Positions 1 to 6,189 of a DNA stretch of 6,797 bases are shown one piece after another. This DNA comes from Thermoanaerobaculales bacterium (GTDB lineage: Bacteria; Acidobacteriota; Thermoanaerobaculia; Thermoanaerobaculales; Sulfomarinibacteraceae), in NCBI GenBank assembly GCA_025456385.1, contig JALOKS010000244.1:1-6797 (forward strand), given 5' to 3'. The position numbers were made by a program, and so were the translations under genes. The notes under the pieces were generated by a model, which searched no databases, had not been told where the DNA came from, and saw only the letters and a program-made list of their open reading frames with translations. Numbering within the stretch: position 1 is the first letter of the stretch; the number at the start of each line of letters is the position of its first letter.

Positions 1-44
1 CGGATCCGGCTTCGAACTCGGAGCTGCCGATCACCACGGCCGAG

Positions 45-701
45 ATGCTGGCCGCCGAGGAAACTCAGGACCGGAAGTTCGCCCGCTGGGCGCTCGGCAT
101 CGCCATCATTTTTCACATCGTGGTCTTCGCCATCCAGTGGCCCTCCTTCGCCAGCGGTCTGTCCGACGCCAAGGAGAAGAAGAGCAAGATCTACGTCGTC
201 AAGCAGGTCAAGTTCAAGCAGCCGCCGCGGCGCGAGATGCAGCAGATCCCGAAGCCCAGGACGCAGAAGGTGCCGATCCCCGATCCGACCCCGGACGAGC
301 CCGAGCCCATCCGAGACGAGGAGCCGAAGGACGACATCGACTTCGTCCCCGATGACAACCTCGTGCTCGGCGTCCCCGACGCGCCACCTCCGCCGGAGCC
401 GGACGGCCCCGTCCGCTTCGTCGTCGGCGGCAACATCACCGAGCCGGTGAAGATCAGCGGACCGACGCCGGTCTACCCGGAGGCGGCGCGGCGCGCCCGC
501 ATCCAGGGGGTGGTGGTTCTCGAGTGCACCATCGGCAAGGACGGCGGCGTGCAGAACGTCAAGGTCCTGCGGGGGCTCCCCCTCGGCCTGACCGAAACCG
601 CGGTCGAGGCGGTCCAGAAGTGGCGCTTCCAGCCGTCCACCCTCAACGGCAAGCCTGTGGAGGTTCTCTACATCCTCACCGTGCGCTTCAATCTGCAGTA
701 G
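45..701 (+). CDS. TonB-family energy-transducing protein (N-terminus may lie upstream)
   Basis: A TonB-like protein, expected to sit in the inner membrane, span the periplasm and pass proton-motive-force energy to outer-membrane receptors, or to act as a structural TonB_C protein. From the ATG at 45 it has 218 residues: one membrane helix at about 14-31 (ALGIAIIFHIVVFAI), a Pro/Glu/Asp-rich linker at about 59-120 (IPKPRTQKVPIPDPTPDEPEP), and a TonB_C domain at about 135-217. That domain has the family signatures TPVYPEAARRARIQG (141-155) and WRFQP (193-197). The reading frame stays open back to base 3 and the ATG at 45 has no clear ribosome binding site, so the true start may lie before the window and the gene may be 5'-partial. 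No exbB or exbD is visible, but they could lie upstream. The next gene starts 10 bases after the stop, implying cotranscription. The family call is firm; the transported substrate is unknown. Confidence 0.9.
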   Translation: MLAAEETQDRKFARWALGIAIIFHIVVFAIQWPSFASGLSDAKEKKSKIYVVKQVKFKQPPRREMQQIPKPRTQKVPIPDPTPDEPEPIRDEEPKDDIDFVPDDNLVLGVPDAPPPPEPDGPVRFVVGGNITEPVKISGPTPVYPEAARRARIQGVVVLECTIGKDGGVQNVKVLRGLPLGLTETAVEAVQKWRFQPSTLNGKPVEVLYILTVRFNLQ

Positions 702-711
702 ACTCTGCTCG

Positions 712-1563
712 ATGTCGCTGCACGGGTCCCTGAGTGAGCTGCCTCTGTCGGACGTGATCCAGCTGGTGAGCGTCTCGGGCAAGACCGGTGCATTCCTGAT
801 CGAGCGCGACCAGGAGGAGGGACGAATCTTCCTCCGCGACGGCCAGATCGTCGATGCCGAGGTCGGCGGCCTGCGGGGTGACAGCGCGGTCTACGAGATG
901 GCCGCCTGGACGCACGGGAGCTTCAGCTTCCGGCCAGGTGACGAGAGCGGCGAGACCACGATCCACATGTCGAACGCGTCGCTGATGATGGAGGCGGCTC
1001 GCCGGCTCGATGAGTGGCGGGTGCTGCGGCGCAAGATCCCGTCGCTCGATCTGGTGCCCTACTTCCCGGCCCGCGACGGGGGCTCCGACCAGGTCACGCT
1101 GAGCCCGCAGGAGTGGATCCTGGTGACCCGGATCGACGGCGAGCACTCGATCGACCAGATCGCCGCCGACCTCAGGTGGGCCCCTTTCGACGTCTCGAAG
1201 CTCCTCTTCGGCATGATCACGACCGGCCTGGTGGCCCTCGGGACCCTCGGGGAGAGCAGCGAGCGCGGCCGGCGCTGGCAGGCCGGACCGAGCCCGATCA
1301 CGCTGCTCGGACTCGCCGACAAGATCCGGACGGTGGCCATGGACGTCGTCGGCAGCGGGGGCCAGCGGACGATCGACAAGCAGTACGCAGCCGCCCGCAC
1401 CCTGATCGAGCGCGGAGAGGGCGTGCACGCCCTGCGCGAGATGGTCGAGCAGAACACCAAGGCGATCTCGCTCCTCAAGGGCGCCGACACCGCGGCGATG
1501 TTCGACGAGCAGGTCCGCCCCCTGCTCGGCCGCCTGCAACAAAAGCCGGGAGAATCCCGTTGA
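712..1563 (+). CDS. DUF4388 domain protein (PatA-type N-terminal domain)
   Basis: A 283-residue soluble protein with no signal peptide or membrane helix. Residues about 2-100 match the DUF4388 pattern: LHGSLSELPLSDVIQLVSVS, then KTGAFLI, an acidic turn, GRIFLRDGQIVDAEVG and a block ending in GSFSF. This domain is common in delta-proteobacteria, Acidobacteriota and cyanobacteria (PatA), often beside response-regulator domains, with no settled biochemical role. Residues about 128-176 (LSPQEWILVTRIDGEHSIDQ onwards, to MITTGLVAL) resemble the winged-helix-like segment often found after DUF4388. The last 80 residues are mostly helical and unassigned. No receiver or output domain is present, so this is the stand-alone form. 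It lies 10 bases after the TonB gene and 19 bases before the probable start of the TPR gene, which suggests one transcript. No strong Shine-Dalgarno sequence precedes the ATG, so coupling to the upstream gene is possible. Domain call good; function unknown. Confidence 0.85.
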   Translation: MSLHGSLSELPLSDVIQLVSVSGKTGAFLIERDQEEGRIFLRDGQIVDAEVGGLRGDSAVYEMAAWTHGSFSFRPGDESGETTIHMSNASLMMEAARRLDEWRVLRRKIPSLDLVPYFPARDGGSDQVTLSPQEWILVTRIDGEHSIDQIAADLRWAPFDVSKLLFGMITTGLVALGTLGESSERGRRWQAGPSPITLLGLADKIRTVAMDVVGSGGQRTIDKQYAAARTLIERGEGVHALREMVEQNTKAISLLKGADTAAMFDEQVRPLLGRLQQKPGESR

Positions 1564-1569
1564 AAAGAT

Positions 1570-1574
1570 GGAGG
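1570..1574 (+). promoter_or_regulatory. Ribosome binding site deciding the TPR gene start
   Basis: GGAGG lies eight bases before the ATG at 1583. It overlaps the alternative in-frame ATG at 1568 and so cannot serve that one. The start at 1583 also puts a classical basic, hydrophobic signal peptide at the extreme N-terminus, so 1583 is preferred. Confidence 0.75.
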
Positions 1575-1582
1575 CACCGCTC

Positions 1583-2437
1583 ATGAAATCAGTCCTCAGC
1601 CGCGCGACATCGGCCTCGGCGGCCGTGCTGCTCCTCCTGGCGTCGGCCGCGACCGCCCACGCGGAGTGGAACAAGGGCCTCGAGGCCTACAAGAAGCGGG
1701 ACTGGGCGGCCGCGGTCAAGGAGTTCGAGGAGGTCACCAAGACCAACCCGAACTACGCCGGCGGGTACTACATGCTCGGTGTCTCGCAGCGGGCTGCCGG
1801 TCAGGTCAGCCCGGCGATCGCGAGCCTCCGCAAGGCGGTCGAGCTCGACGGCAGCCAGTCCTCCTACAAGATCGCCCTCGGCCAGGCGCTGCTGCAGGCG
1901 GACCAGGACCAGGCTGCCTACGACCTGCTCAAGCCGCTCAACCCGAGCGCCATGGACGCCTCGCACCGCTCGAGCTACGCCGTGGTCTTCGGCCAGGCGG
2001 CGACCAAGACCAACCGGCCCGACGAGGCGGTGGCCATCCTCAGCGCGCAGGTCCGGGCCGACGCCAAGAACGGCGATCTCCACCAGGCCCTCGGGGTGGC
2101 CTACAACGCCAGCGGGGACGACGGCAAGGCCTACAGCGCCTTCGCGACGGCCTTCGAGCTCGACCCGAAGAACCAGGTGAGCGGCAGCAACGCGGTCCGC
2201 TCCGGCATCCTCGCTGCCCGCCGGGCGAGCGGTGAAGCCGACAAGGCGCGCTACTACACGGGCGCGGCACAGGTGGCGGAGCGCCTCGCGACGTCGTCCC
2301 CGACCTTCGACCACACCCTGCTGGCCGGCGAGGCCCTGCTCGGCGCGAAGCAGTACGACAAGGCGCAGGGCTGGCTCGAGAAGGCCAAGGCGCAGCAGCC
2401 CAACAACGCTCTCGTCTACCTCTACCTGGCACAGTGA
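1583..2437 (+). CDS. Exported TPR-repeat protein, interrupted at its 3' end
   Basis: A 284-residue protein starting at the ATG behind GGAGG. Residues 1-27 form a Sec-type signal peptide: basic start MKSVLSR, hydrophobic core AAVLLLLASAA, and AHA before Glu28 as the likely cleavage site. The mature part is tetratricopeptide-like. Clear helix pairs lie near 28-57 (KGLEAYKKRDWAAAVKEFEE), 58-92 (YYMLGVSQRAAGQVSPAIAS), 165-198 (LHQALGVAYNASGDDGKAYS) and 243-274. TPR proteins of this type are periplasmic scaffolds; no partner can be named. The frame ends at TGA 2435-2437 just after YLYLAQ, in the middle of helix A of another TPR. The missing helix B and a C-terminal tail continue in another frame from 2434, so this looks like the larger part of a broken or recoded gene. 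It is probably cotranscribed with the DUF4388 and TonB genes. The alternative start at 1568 would add five residues (MEAPL). Confidence 0.8.
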   Translation: MKSVLSRATSASAAVLLLLASAATAHAEWNKGLEAYKKRDWAAAVKEFEEVTKTNPNYAGGYYMLGVSQRAAGQVSPAIASLRKAVELDGSQSSYKIALGQALLQADQDQAAYDLLKPLNPSAMDASHRSSYAVVFGQAATKTNRPDEAVAILSAQVRADAKNGDLHQALGVAYNASGDDGKAYSAFATAFELDPKNQVSGSNAVRSGILAARRASGEADKARYYTGAAQVAERLATSSPTFDHTLLAGEALLGAKQYDKAQGWLEKAKAQQPNNALVYLYLAQ

Positions 2438-2691
2438 AGGACTACGACCAGGCCATCCAGTGGTACCAGAACGCCGGCAACGACCGGATGGTGGCCTCGA
2501 TGCGCGAGAAAAAGGGCGCCGCGCAGCAGAACCTGGCCGCCGAGCAGGAGTGCGCGGAGTTCAAGCGCAAGATCGATGCCCTCAAGCTGCAGGTTTCGGA
2601 GCTCCAGAAGCTCGGCGACCTCGACAGCGCCAAGCTCCTGCAGGAGCAGCTGCCGACTCTCGAGCGGGACTACGCCGAGCGCTGCCGCTGA
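2434..2691 (+). CDS. C-terminal part of the TPR protein in a shifted frame (TPR helix plus coiled coil)
   Basis: An 85-codon frame opening with GTG that overlaps the TGA of the preceding gene (GTGA). It starts with KDYDQAIQWYQNAGN, which is helix B of a TPR whose helix A ends the upstream frame. A charged, helical, coiled-coil-like stretch follows (about residues 36-82, including KIDALKLQVSELQKLGDLDS), with two cysteines at 40 and 84. It has no signal peptide. If translated alone it would stay in the cytoplasm and start with half a repeat, so it is better read as the tail of the exported TPR protein separated by a frame break than as an independent gene. No slippery heptamer is visible just before the stop. 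Possible explanations are a genuine frameshift mutation, an assembly error, or coupled re-initiation at the GTG. The coding character is convincing; its status as a separate gene is not. Confidence 0.6.
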   Translation: MKDYDQAIQWYQNAGNDRMVASMREKKGAAQQNLAAEQECAEFKRKIDALKLQVSELQKLGDLDSAKLLQEQLPTLERDYAERCR

Positions 2692-2712
2692 GCGCGTCCA
2701 CGGATCGCTCCG

Positions 2713-2738
2713 ACGCGGCCCTGCGGGGCCGCGTTTTT
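2713..2738 (+). terminator. Intrinsic terminator of the tonB-DUF4388-TPR unit
   Basis: A perfect nine-base-pair, very GC-rich stem (ACGCGGCCC / GGGCCGCGT) with a TGCG loop runs into five T residues (2734-2738). It starts 21 bases after the stop at 2691. There is no matching T-tract on the other strand, so it serves the plus-strand unit only. Its place just after the 85-codon frame supports that frame as part of the same transcript. Confidence 0.88.
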
Positions 2739-2757
2739 CATGTGCGCCGTCGCGCCC

Positions 2758-3612
2758 TCAGCTCCCGATCTCGTCGGCGGCGTGGCGGGCGAGCGTGAGG
2801 AGGGCGGCCGCAACCGGCAGGCCGAGCGCCGCCGCGCACTCCGCAGCCAGCACGGTCGTCGGCACGGCGAGCGCCGGCAGGCCGAGGCTCGCGACGATGC
2901 GGGCGAACGCGCCCACCGCGAGGGTGGTGCCGAGCATCGCCAAACCACCGGCCGCCGCCGCCGGCAGCGCGACCGCGACCAGGAAGGGCCCGCGCACCGT
3001 GCCCTCGGTGGCGCCCACCAGACGCATGATCGTGAGCTCGTCGGCGTGACGGAAGAGCTCGAGGTGGACCCAGACCGCGGTCAGCAGCACGGCGGCCGCG
3101 AGCAGGACGACGCTCACCGCCGCCACCGCCCAGGCGAGCCGCCGCGCGGCCCGGCCGAGCAGCGACTCGACGGACGAGCGCGGGCCGATCGCGAGCACGT
3201 CGGAATCGAGCTCGAGGACGGCGACCGACTCGGGCTCGGCCGTCGTGATCTCGATCAGCGCCGGCAGCGAGGCGTCGCCGTCGTCCACCAGGGCCTCGAG
3301 GTAGGGAAACCAGCGTCCGAGGCGGGCCGCGAGCTCCGGCGCCGAGACCTCGGTCATCGACCACGCGGGCTGCGCGGCGGCCCGCGCGGCGAGCCACGCG
3401 CGCCGCGCGCCCTCGTCGAGTCGTGGGTGGAGGAGCACCGCGACGGTGGCGCCCCGCGACTCGAGGTCCGCGACCGGGCCCAGCCAGCGGATGACGGTGA
3501 CCCCGACCCCGGCGAGGGCGACCGGAACCGCGAGGGCGAAGGCGAGGACCGCCGGGATCGCGCCCCGCTGGCGCAGCAGCAGCCACCCTTCGGCGAAGGC
3601 GTGGCGGATCAC
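2758..3612 (-). CDS. ftsX: Cell-division ABC transporter permease-like protein FtsX
   Basis: The membrane half of FtsEX, which in well-studied bacteria does not transport a substrate but transmits ATP hydrolysis by FtsE to periplasmic activators of peptidoglycan hydrolases at the septum. From the GTG at 3612 the protein has 284 residues and the FtsX topology: cytoplasmic N-terminus (MIRHAFAEGWLLLRQRG), TM1 about 19-44, an extracytoplasmic domain about 45-158, then TM2 about 159-181, TM3 about 206-236 and TM4 about 252-275. The conserved block ELTIMRLVGATEGTVRGPF (192-210) before TM3 is typical. GTG 3612 is chosen over the GTG at 3621 because it gives the usual MIRHA start and a four-base GTGA overlap with the ftsE stop, a standard coupling arrangement. 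No hydrolase or EnvC-like gene follows; the next gene downstream is convergent. The amino-acid sequence is divergent, but with FtsE alongside the call is solid. Confidence 0.9.
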   Translation of the reverse strand: MIRHAFAEGWLLLRQRGAIPAVLAFALAVPVALAGVGVTVIRWLGPVADLESRGATVAVLLHPRLDEGARRAWLAARAAAQPAWSMTEVSAPELAARLGRWFPYLEALVDDGDASLPALIEITTAEPESVAVLELDSDVLAIGPRSSVESLLGRAARRLAWAVAAVSVVLLAAAVLLTAVWVHLELFRHADELTIMRLVGATEGTVRGPFLVAVALPAAAAGGLAMLGTTLAVGAFARIVASLGLPALAVPTTVLAAECAAALGLPVAAALLTLARHAADEIGS

Positions 3613-4277
3613 GGCGGCCACGTCCCGTCGTAGCTGATCTGGCCCTGGTGGAGGACGACGGTGCGGGCCGGGATCGACTCGAGCACCGTGTGGTCGTGGG
3701 TCGCGACGACCACGGTGGCGCCTTGATAGTTGATGTCGCAGAGCAGGCTCAGGAGCTCGGAGGCGAGGTCGGCGTCGAGGTTGCCGGTAGGCTCATCGGC
3801 GAGGATCAGGCGCGGCTGGTAGGCGAGAGCCCGGGCGATCGCGACCCGCTGCTGCTCGCCGCCGGAGAGGGTATCCGGAAGCGCCCCCTGCCGGTGCTGC
3901 AGCCCGAGCCGCTTCAGTACCTGGCCCGCCCGCCGCTGAGCCTCGCGGGGCGGCACGCCGTGGATGCGGAGCACGAAGGTGATGTTCTCGAGCACGGTCT
4001 TGCGGCGGAGGAGCTTGAAGTCCTGGAAGATGACGCCGATCTTCCGGCGCAAAAGCGGCAGCCGCCGCCGGTGCAGCTCATCGACCCGGCGCCCGGCCAC
4101 CCACACCTCGCCTTCCGTGGGCTTCTCCGCGGCGTAGAGCAGGCGCAGAAGGGTCGTCTTGCCGGCGCCGGACGGTCCGGTGAGGAAGACGAACTCGCCC
4201 GCTTCGACGTGCAGATCGAGGCCGCGCAGGATGGCGCGCTGGTCGTACTCCTTGGAGACGCTGCGGAGCCGGATCAC
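3609..4277 (-). CDS. ftsE: Cell-division ATP-binding protein FtsE
   Basis: The cytoplasmic ABC ATPase partner of FtsX. It is 222 residues from the GTG at 4277, the usual FtsE length. All ABC motifs are intact: Walker A GPSGAGKT (34-41), Q-loop Gln85 in IFQDFKLL, signature LSGGEQQ (137-143), Walker B LILADEP (157-163) with the following TGNLD D-loop, and switch His194 in THDH. IFQDFKLL and ADEPTGNLD are typical of FtsE and the related LolD/MacB group; immediate overlap with an FtsX gene settles FtsE. Methionine starts at 4394 and 4370 in the same frame are rejected: they would add about 30-40 low-complexity residues, and they lie at or upstream of the probable promoter at 4361-4369. GTG 4277 gives the canonical MIRLRSVSKEYD beginning, although it has only a weak ribosome binding site. 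Translation is coupled to ftsX through GTGA. Confidence 0.95.
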   Translation of the reverse strand: MIRLRSVSKEYDQRAILRGLDLHVEAGEFVFLTGPSGAGKTTLLRLLYAAEKPTEGEVWVAGRRVDELHRRRLPLLRRKIGVIFQDFKLLRRKTVLENITFVLRIHGVPPREAQRRAGQVLKRLGLQHRQGALPDTLSGGEQQRVAIARALAYQPRLILADEPTGNLDADLASELLSLLCDINYQGATVVVATHDHTVLESIPARTVVLHQGQISYDGTWPP

Positions 4278-4360
4278 GGCTCGCGACCCGGGTGCCTCGC
4301 CGCGCCGCCCGCCACGCCGTGCGCTGAGGCCTCGATGGTCACGGCACCTCCGGGCCTCGG

Positions 4361-4369
4361 ATTGTATCA
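4361..4369 (-). promoter_or_regulatory. Probable extended -10 promoter element for ftsEX
   Basis: On the minus strand the sequence reads TGATACAAT, an extended -10 form (TG, one base, then TACAAT, five of six consensus positions). It sits in a ten-base AT-rich island (ATTGTATCAT on the plus strand) that stands out in GC-rich surroundings. No good -35 box is visible, as is usual for extended -10 promoters. Transcription would begin near 4354, giving ftsE a leader of about 77 bases. The same island read on the plus strand gives TATCAT at 4365-4370 and could also serve the divergent pgeF gene. Prediction only. Confidence 0.45.
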
Positions 4370-4379
4370 TCGGCGGCGC

Positions 4380-4387
4380 AGGAGGTG
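4380..4387 (+). promoter_or_regulatory. Perfect Shine-Dalgarno sequence ahead of pgeF
   Basis: AGGAGGTG is a full-length match to the anti-Shine-Dalgarno sequence, the strongest in the window. From the end of GGAGG (4385) there are seven bases to the codon at 4393, which is ideal spacing, but that codon is ATC. The next in-frame ATG is at 4465, too far away for this site to serve. The site is the main evidence for placing the pgeF start at 4393. Confidence 0.7.
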
Positions 4388-4392
4388 GGGTC

Positions 4393-5124
4393 ATCGCCGA
4401 CCGCTGGTCACCGGTCGCCGTCGCGTCCGAGCGCGCCCTCGCCGGGACCGTCGGCGGGGCGCGGATGCTCTTCGCGTTGGGGCCCGCGGCGGCCGGCCCG
4501 CCGCCGGAGGCGCGCGCCGGAGCTCTCCGCTTGAGCCTCGCCCCGGCTCTCGGCGCGCTGCGCTGGGGTCGCCAGGTTCACGGCGGGATGATCGTCTCGG
4601 TCGACGGCCCGGCAGGGAACGGCGGCGCCGGGGCGGCCTGCGTGGGTCCCTGCGACGGCCTCGTGACGGCCGCGCGCGGCCTCGGTCTCCTGGTGTGGAC
4701 CGCCGACTGTGTGCCGGTCCTGATGGCGGGCGATGGGGCGGTGGCCGCCGTCCACGCCGGCTGGCGGGGCTGCGCGGCCGACATCGCCGGGGTCGCTCTG
4801 CGCCGGCTCGAGGCCGAGCATGGTGTCGCGGCGGAGCGCCTCGCTGTGGTCCTCGGCCCTGCGATCTCGGGAGCCGCCTATCGGGTCGGCCCGGAGGTCG
4901 TCGCGGCCCTCGGCCGGCTCGGACCCGACCCGAGTGGCTGGCACGACGGAGGCCACGTCGACCTGCGGAACTTCCTCACGGCGCGTTTCGCGGCGCTCGG
5001 CGTCGCTCCGGAGCGCATCGAGCGGGTCGGCCCCTGCACCGCCTCGACGCCCGAGCTGGCGTCCTTCCGACGCGACGGCGCGACGGCCGGCCGCCAGTGG
5101 TCGCTCGTCTACCGGCCGCTCTGA
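4393..5124 (+). CDS. pgeF: PgeF/YfiH (LACC1-family) enzyme, peptidoglycan editing factor / purine nucleoside phosphorylase
   Basis: A member of the DUF152/YfiH family, once called multicopper polyphenol oxidase. Family members have purine nucleoside phosphorylase and adenosine deaminase activity, and E. coli PgeF removes UDP-MurNAc carrying L-serine in place of L-alanine. Numbering from 4393, the metal and catalytic residues are present: His63 in QVHG (61-64), Cys106 in TADCVPVL (103-110) and His121 in HAGWRG (121-126). GPAISG (155-160), CTAS (215-218) and SFRRDGATAGRQW (224-236) also fit. The length from 4393 is 243 residues, equal to E. coli YfiH. The start is the uncertain point: no in-frame ATG, GTG or TTG lies between the ftsE start and the ATG at 4465, and beginning at 4465 (219 residues) would remove the first part of the fold. 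A perfect Shine-Dalgarno sequence points to ATC 4393. The N-terminal 60 residues are divergent and lack an obvious LNLG motif. The 3' end overlaps rlmN by 16 bases, tail to tail. Confidence 0.88.
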   Translation: MADRWSPVAVASERALAGTVGGARMLFALGPAAAGPPPEARAGALRLSLAPALGALRWGRQVHGGMIVSVDGPAGNGGAGAACVGPCDGLVTAARGLGLLVWTADCVPVLMAGDGAVAAVHAGWRGCAADIAGVALRRLEAEHGVAAERLAVVLGPAISGAAYRVGPEVVAALGRLGPDPSGWHDGGHVDLRNFLTARFAALGVAPERIERVGPCTASTPELASFRRDGATAGRQWSLVYRPL

Positions 5125-6170
5125 GTCGAGGCGGGCGCGAAGCCTCCGGCGCGGCCCCGCAGCTGGCCGCAGGCCGCGGCGACGTCGGCGCCGCGCGACC
5201 AGCGCACGGTCACCGTCAAACCGGCATCGCGCAGCGTGACGGCGAAGAGGTCCACCGCCTCGGCCTCCGGCCGCCGCAGCCCGGGGAAGTGTTCTGCGTC
5301 CTCGTTCAGGGGGATGACATTGACCTTGGCCGGGATGCCGCGGATCAGCCGCGCGATCGCCGCCGCATCGGCCGCGGCGTCGTTGAAGCCGCGGATCAGC
5401 ACGTACTCGAAGGTGATGCGGCGGCCGCGCTCGAGAGGGAAGGCGCGCACCGCGGCCATCAGGTCGGCGAGTGGGTAGCGGCGGGTGATCGGCATGATCT
5501 GCTGCCGGCGCTCCTGGTCGGGCGCGTTGAGGGAGATCGCGAGCTTCGGCCGGCGCTCGAGGCCGGCGAGCCACCGGATGCCGGGGAGGATGCCGGCGGT
5601 CGAGACCGTGACGCGCTTCGGGCTCACGCGCTCCATCAGGGCCGCCAGCGCCGGGCCGAGGTTGGCGGTGTTGAGCAGCGGCTCGCCCATGCCCATGAAC
5701 ACCAGGTTGACCCTCTCGACGTCGGGCTCGAGATCGCGCAGCAGGCGCCGGTACTGGCCCACGATCTCGGCCGGCCTGAGGTTGCGGCCGGCGCCGAGGG
5801 CGCCGGTGACGCAGAAGGTGCAGCCGACCGCGCAGCCGGCCTGGCTGGAGAGGCAGAAGGTGGCCTTGGCCCCCTCCCGCATCGCCACGCACTCCACGGC
5901 AACGCCGTCCGCGAGCCCGAGGAGGTACTTCATCGAGCCGTCGAGGCTCGGAACCACCTGCAGGGTGGCTGGCTCGGTGATCGTGAAGCGCTCGGCAAGG
6001 TCGGCTCGCAACGCAAGGGGCAGGTCGGTCATTTCGGCAAAACCCGCGGCGTTGCGCTCGGCGATCCAGCCTGCGACCTGGCGGGCACGGAACGGGCGAT
6101 CGACGTGGGGTGCGACCAGGGCCGCGATCTCGGCCGCGGTCCGACCCACGAGTTCGAGGTGGTGGCCCAT
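5109..6170 (-). CDS. rlmN: Dual-specificity 23S rRNA/tRNA adenine-C2 methyltransferase RlmN
   Basis: A radical-SAM enzyme that methylates C2 of A2503 in 23S rRNA and, in E. coli, A37 of some tRNAs. It is 353 residues from the ATG at 6170. The cluster motif is GCAVGCTFC, with Cys113, Cys117 and Cys120 binding the 4Fe-4S cluster. Cys106 (in TFCLSSQAGC) corresponds to the resolving Cys118 of E. coli, and Cys334 (in GADVAAACGQL) to the methyl-carrying Cys355. GMGEPLLN, the SAM-binding region, and VSTAGILPGIRWLA, ISLNAPDQERR, INPL-like VNVIPLNE and FEYVLIRGFND are all typical. The residues before 6170 in this frame are low-complexity arginine/serine/proline-rich sequence overlapping the 120-residue gene and are excluded. 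There is no strong ribosome binding site; the upstream gene ends 19 bases away, so the two are probably cotranscribed. The last residues (FAPASTQSGR) are encoded opposite the end of pgeF. All catalytic residues are present. Confidence 0.96.
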   Translation of the reverse strand: MGHHLELVGRTAAEIAALVAPHVDRPFRARQVAGWIAERNAAGFAEMTDLPLALRADLAERFTITEPATLQVVPSLDGSMKYLLGLADGVAVECVAMREGAKATFCLSSQAGCAVGCTFCVTGALGAGRNLRPAEIVGQYRRLLRDLEPDVERVNLVFMGMGEPLLNTANLGPALAALMERVSPKRVTVSTAGILPGIRWLAGLERRPKLAISLNAPDQERRQQIMPITRRYPLADLMAAVRAFPLERGRRITFEYVLIRGFNDAAADAAAIARLIRGIPAKVNVIPLNEDAEHFPGLRRPEAEAVDLFAVTLRDAGLTVTVRWSRGADVAAACGQLRGRAGGFAPASTQSGR

Positions 6171-6189
6171 GTCGCGCCCGGCCCGCCGC

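Noticed and set aside
688..1674. A 328-codon frame antisense to the DUF4388 gene
   Set aside because: It is a mirror of the real coding strand with mixed low-complexity composition. The plus-strand frame has clear DUF4388 motifs and fits the operon spacing.
2423..2437. Programmed -1 frameshifting at the TPR gene break
   Set aside because: The bases before the stop (TACCTGGCACAG) contain no X XXY YYZ heptamer, and the TPR register suggests several missing residues, which simple slippage would not restore.
2738..3633. Long open frames opposite ftsX on the plus strand and in a second minus-strand frame
   Set aside because: They are arginine/glycine/histidine-rich shadows of ftsX, without membrane segments or motifs.
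4278..4394. A 39-residue N-terminal extension of FtsE (start at 4394)
   Set aside because: The extra residues are low-complexity and the probable promoter lies inside this stretch. GTG 4277 gives the standard FtsE beginning and length.
5130..5215. GC-rich inverted repeats after the pgeF stop as a terminator
   Set aside because: They lie within the rlmN coding sequence, have no T-tract, and such pairings are common by chance at this GC content.
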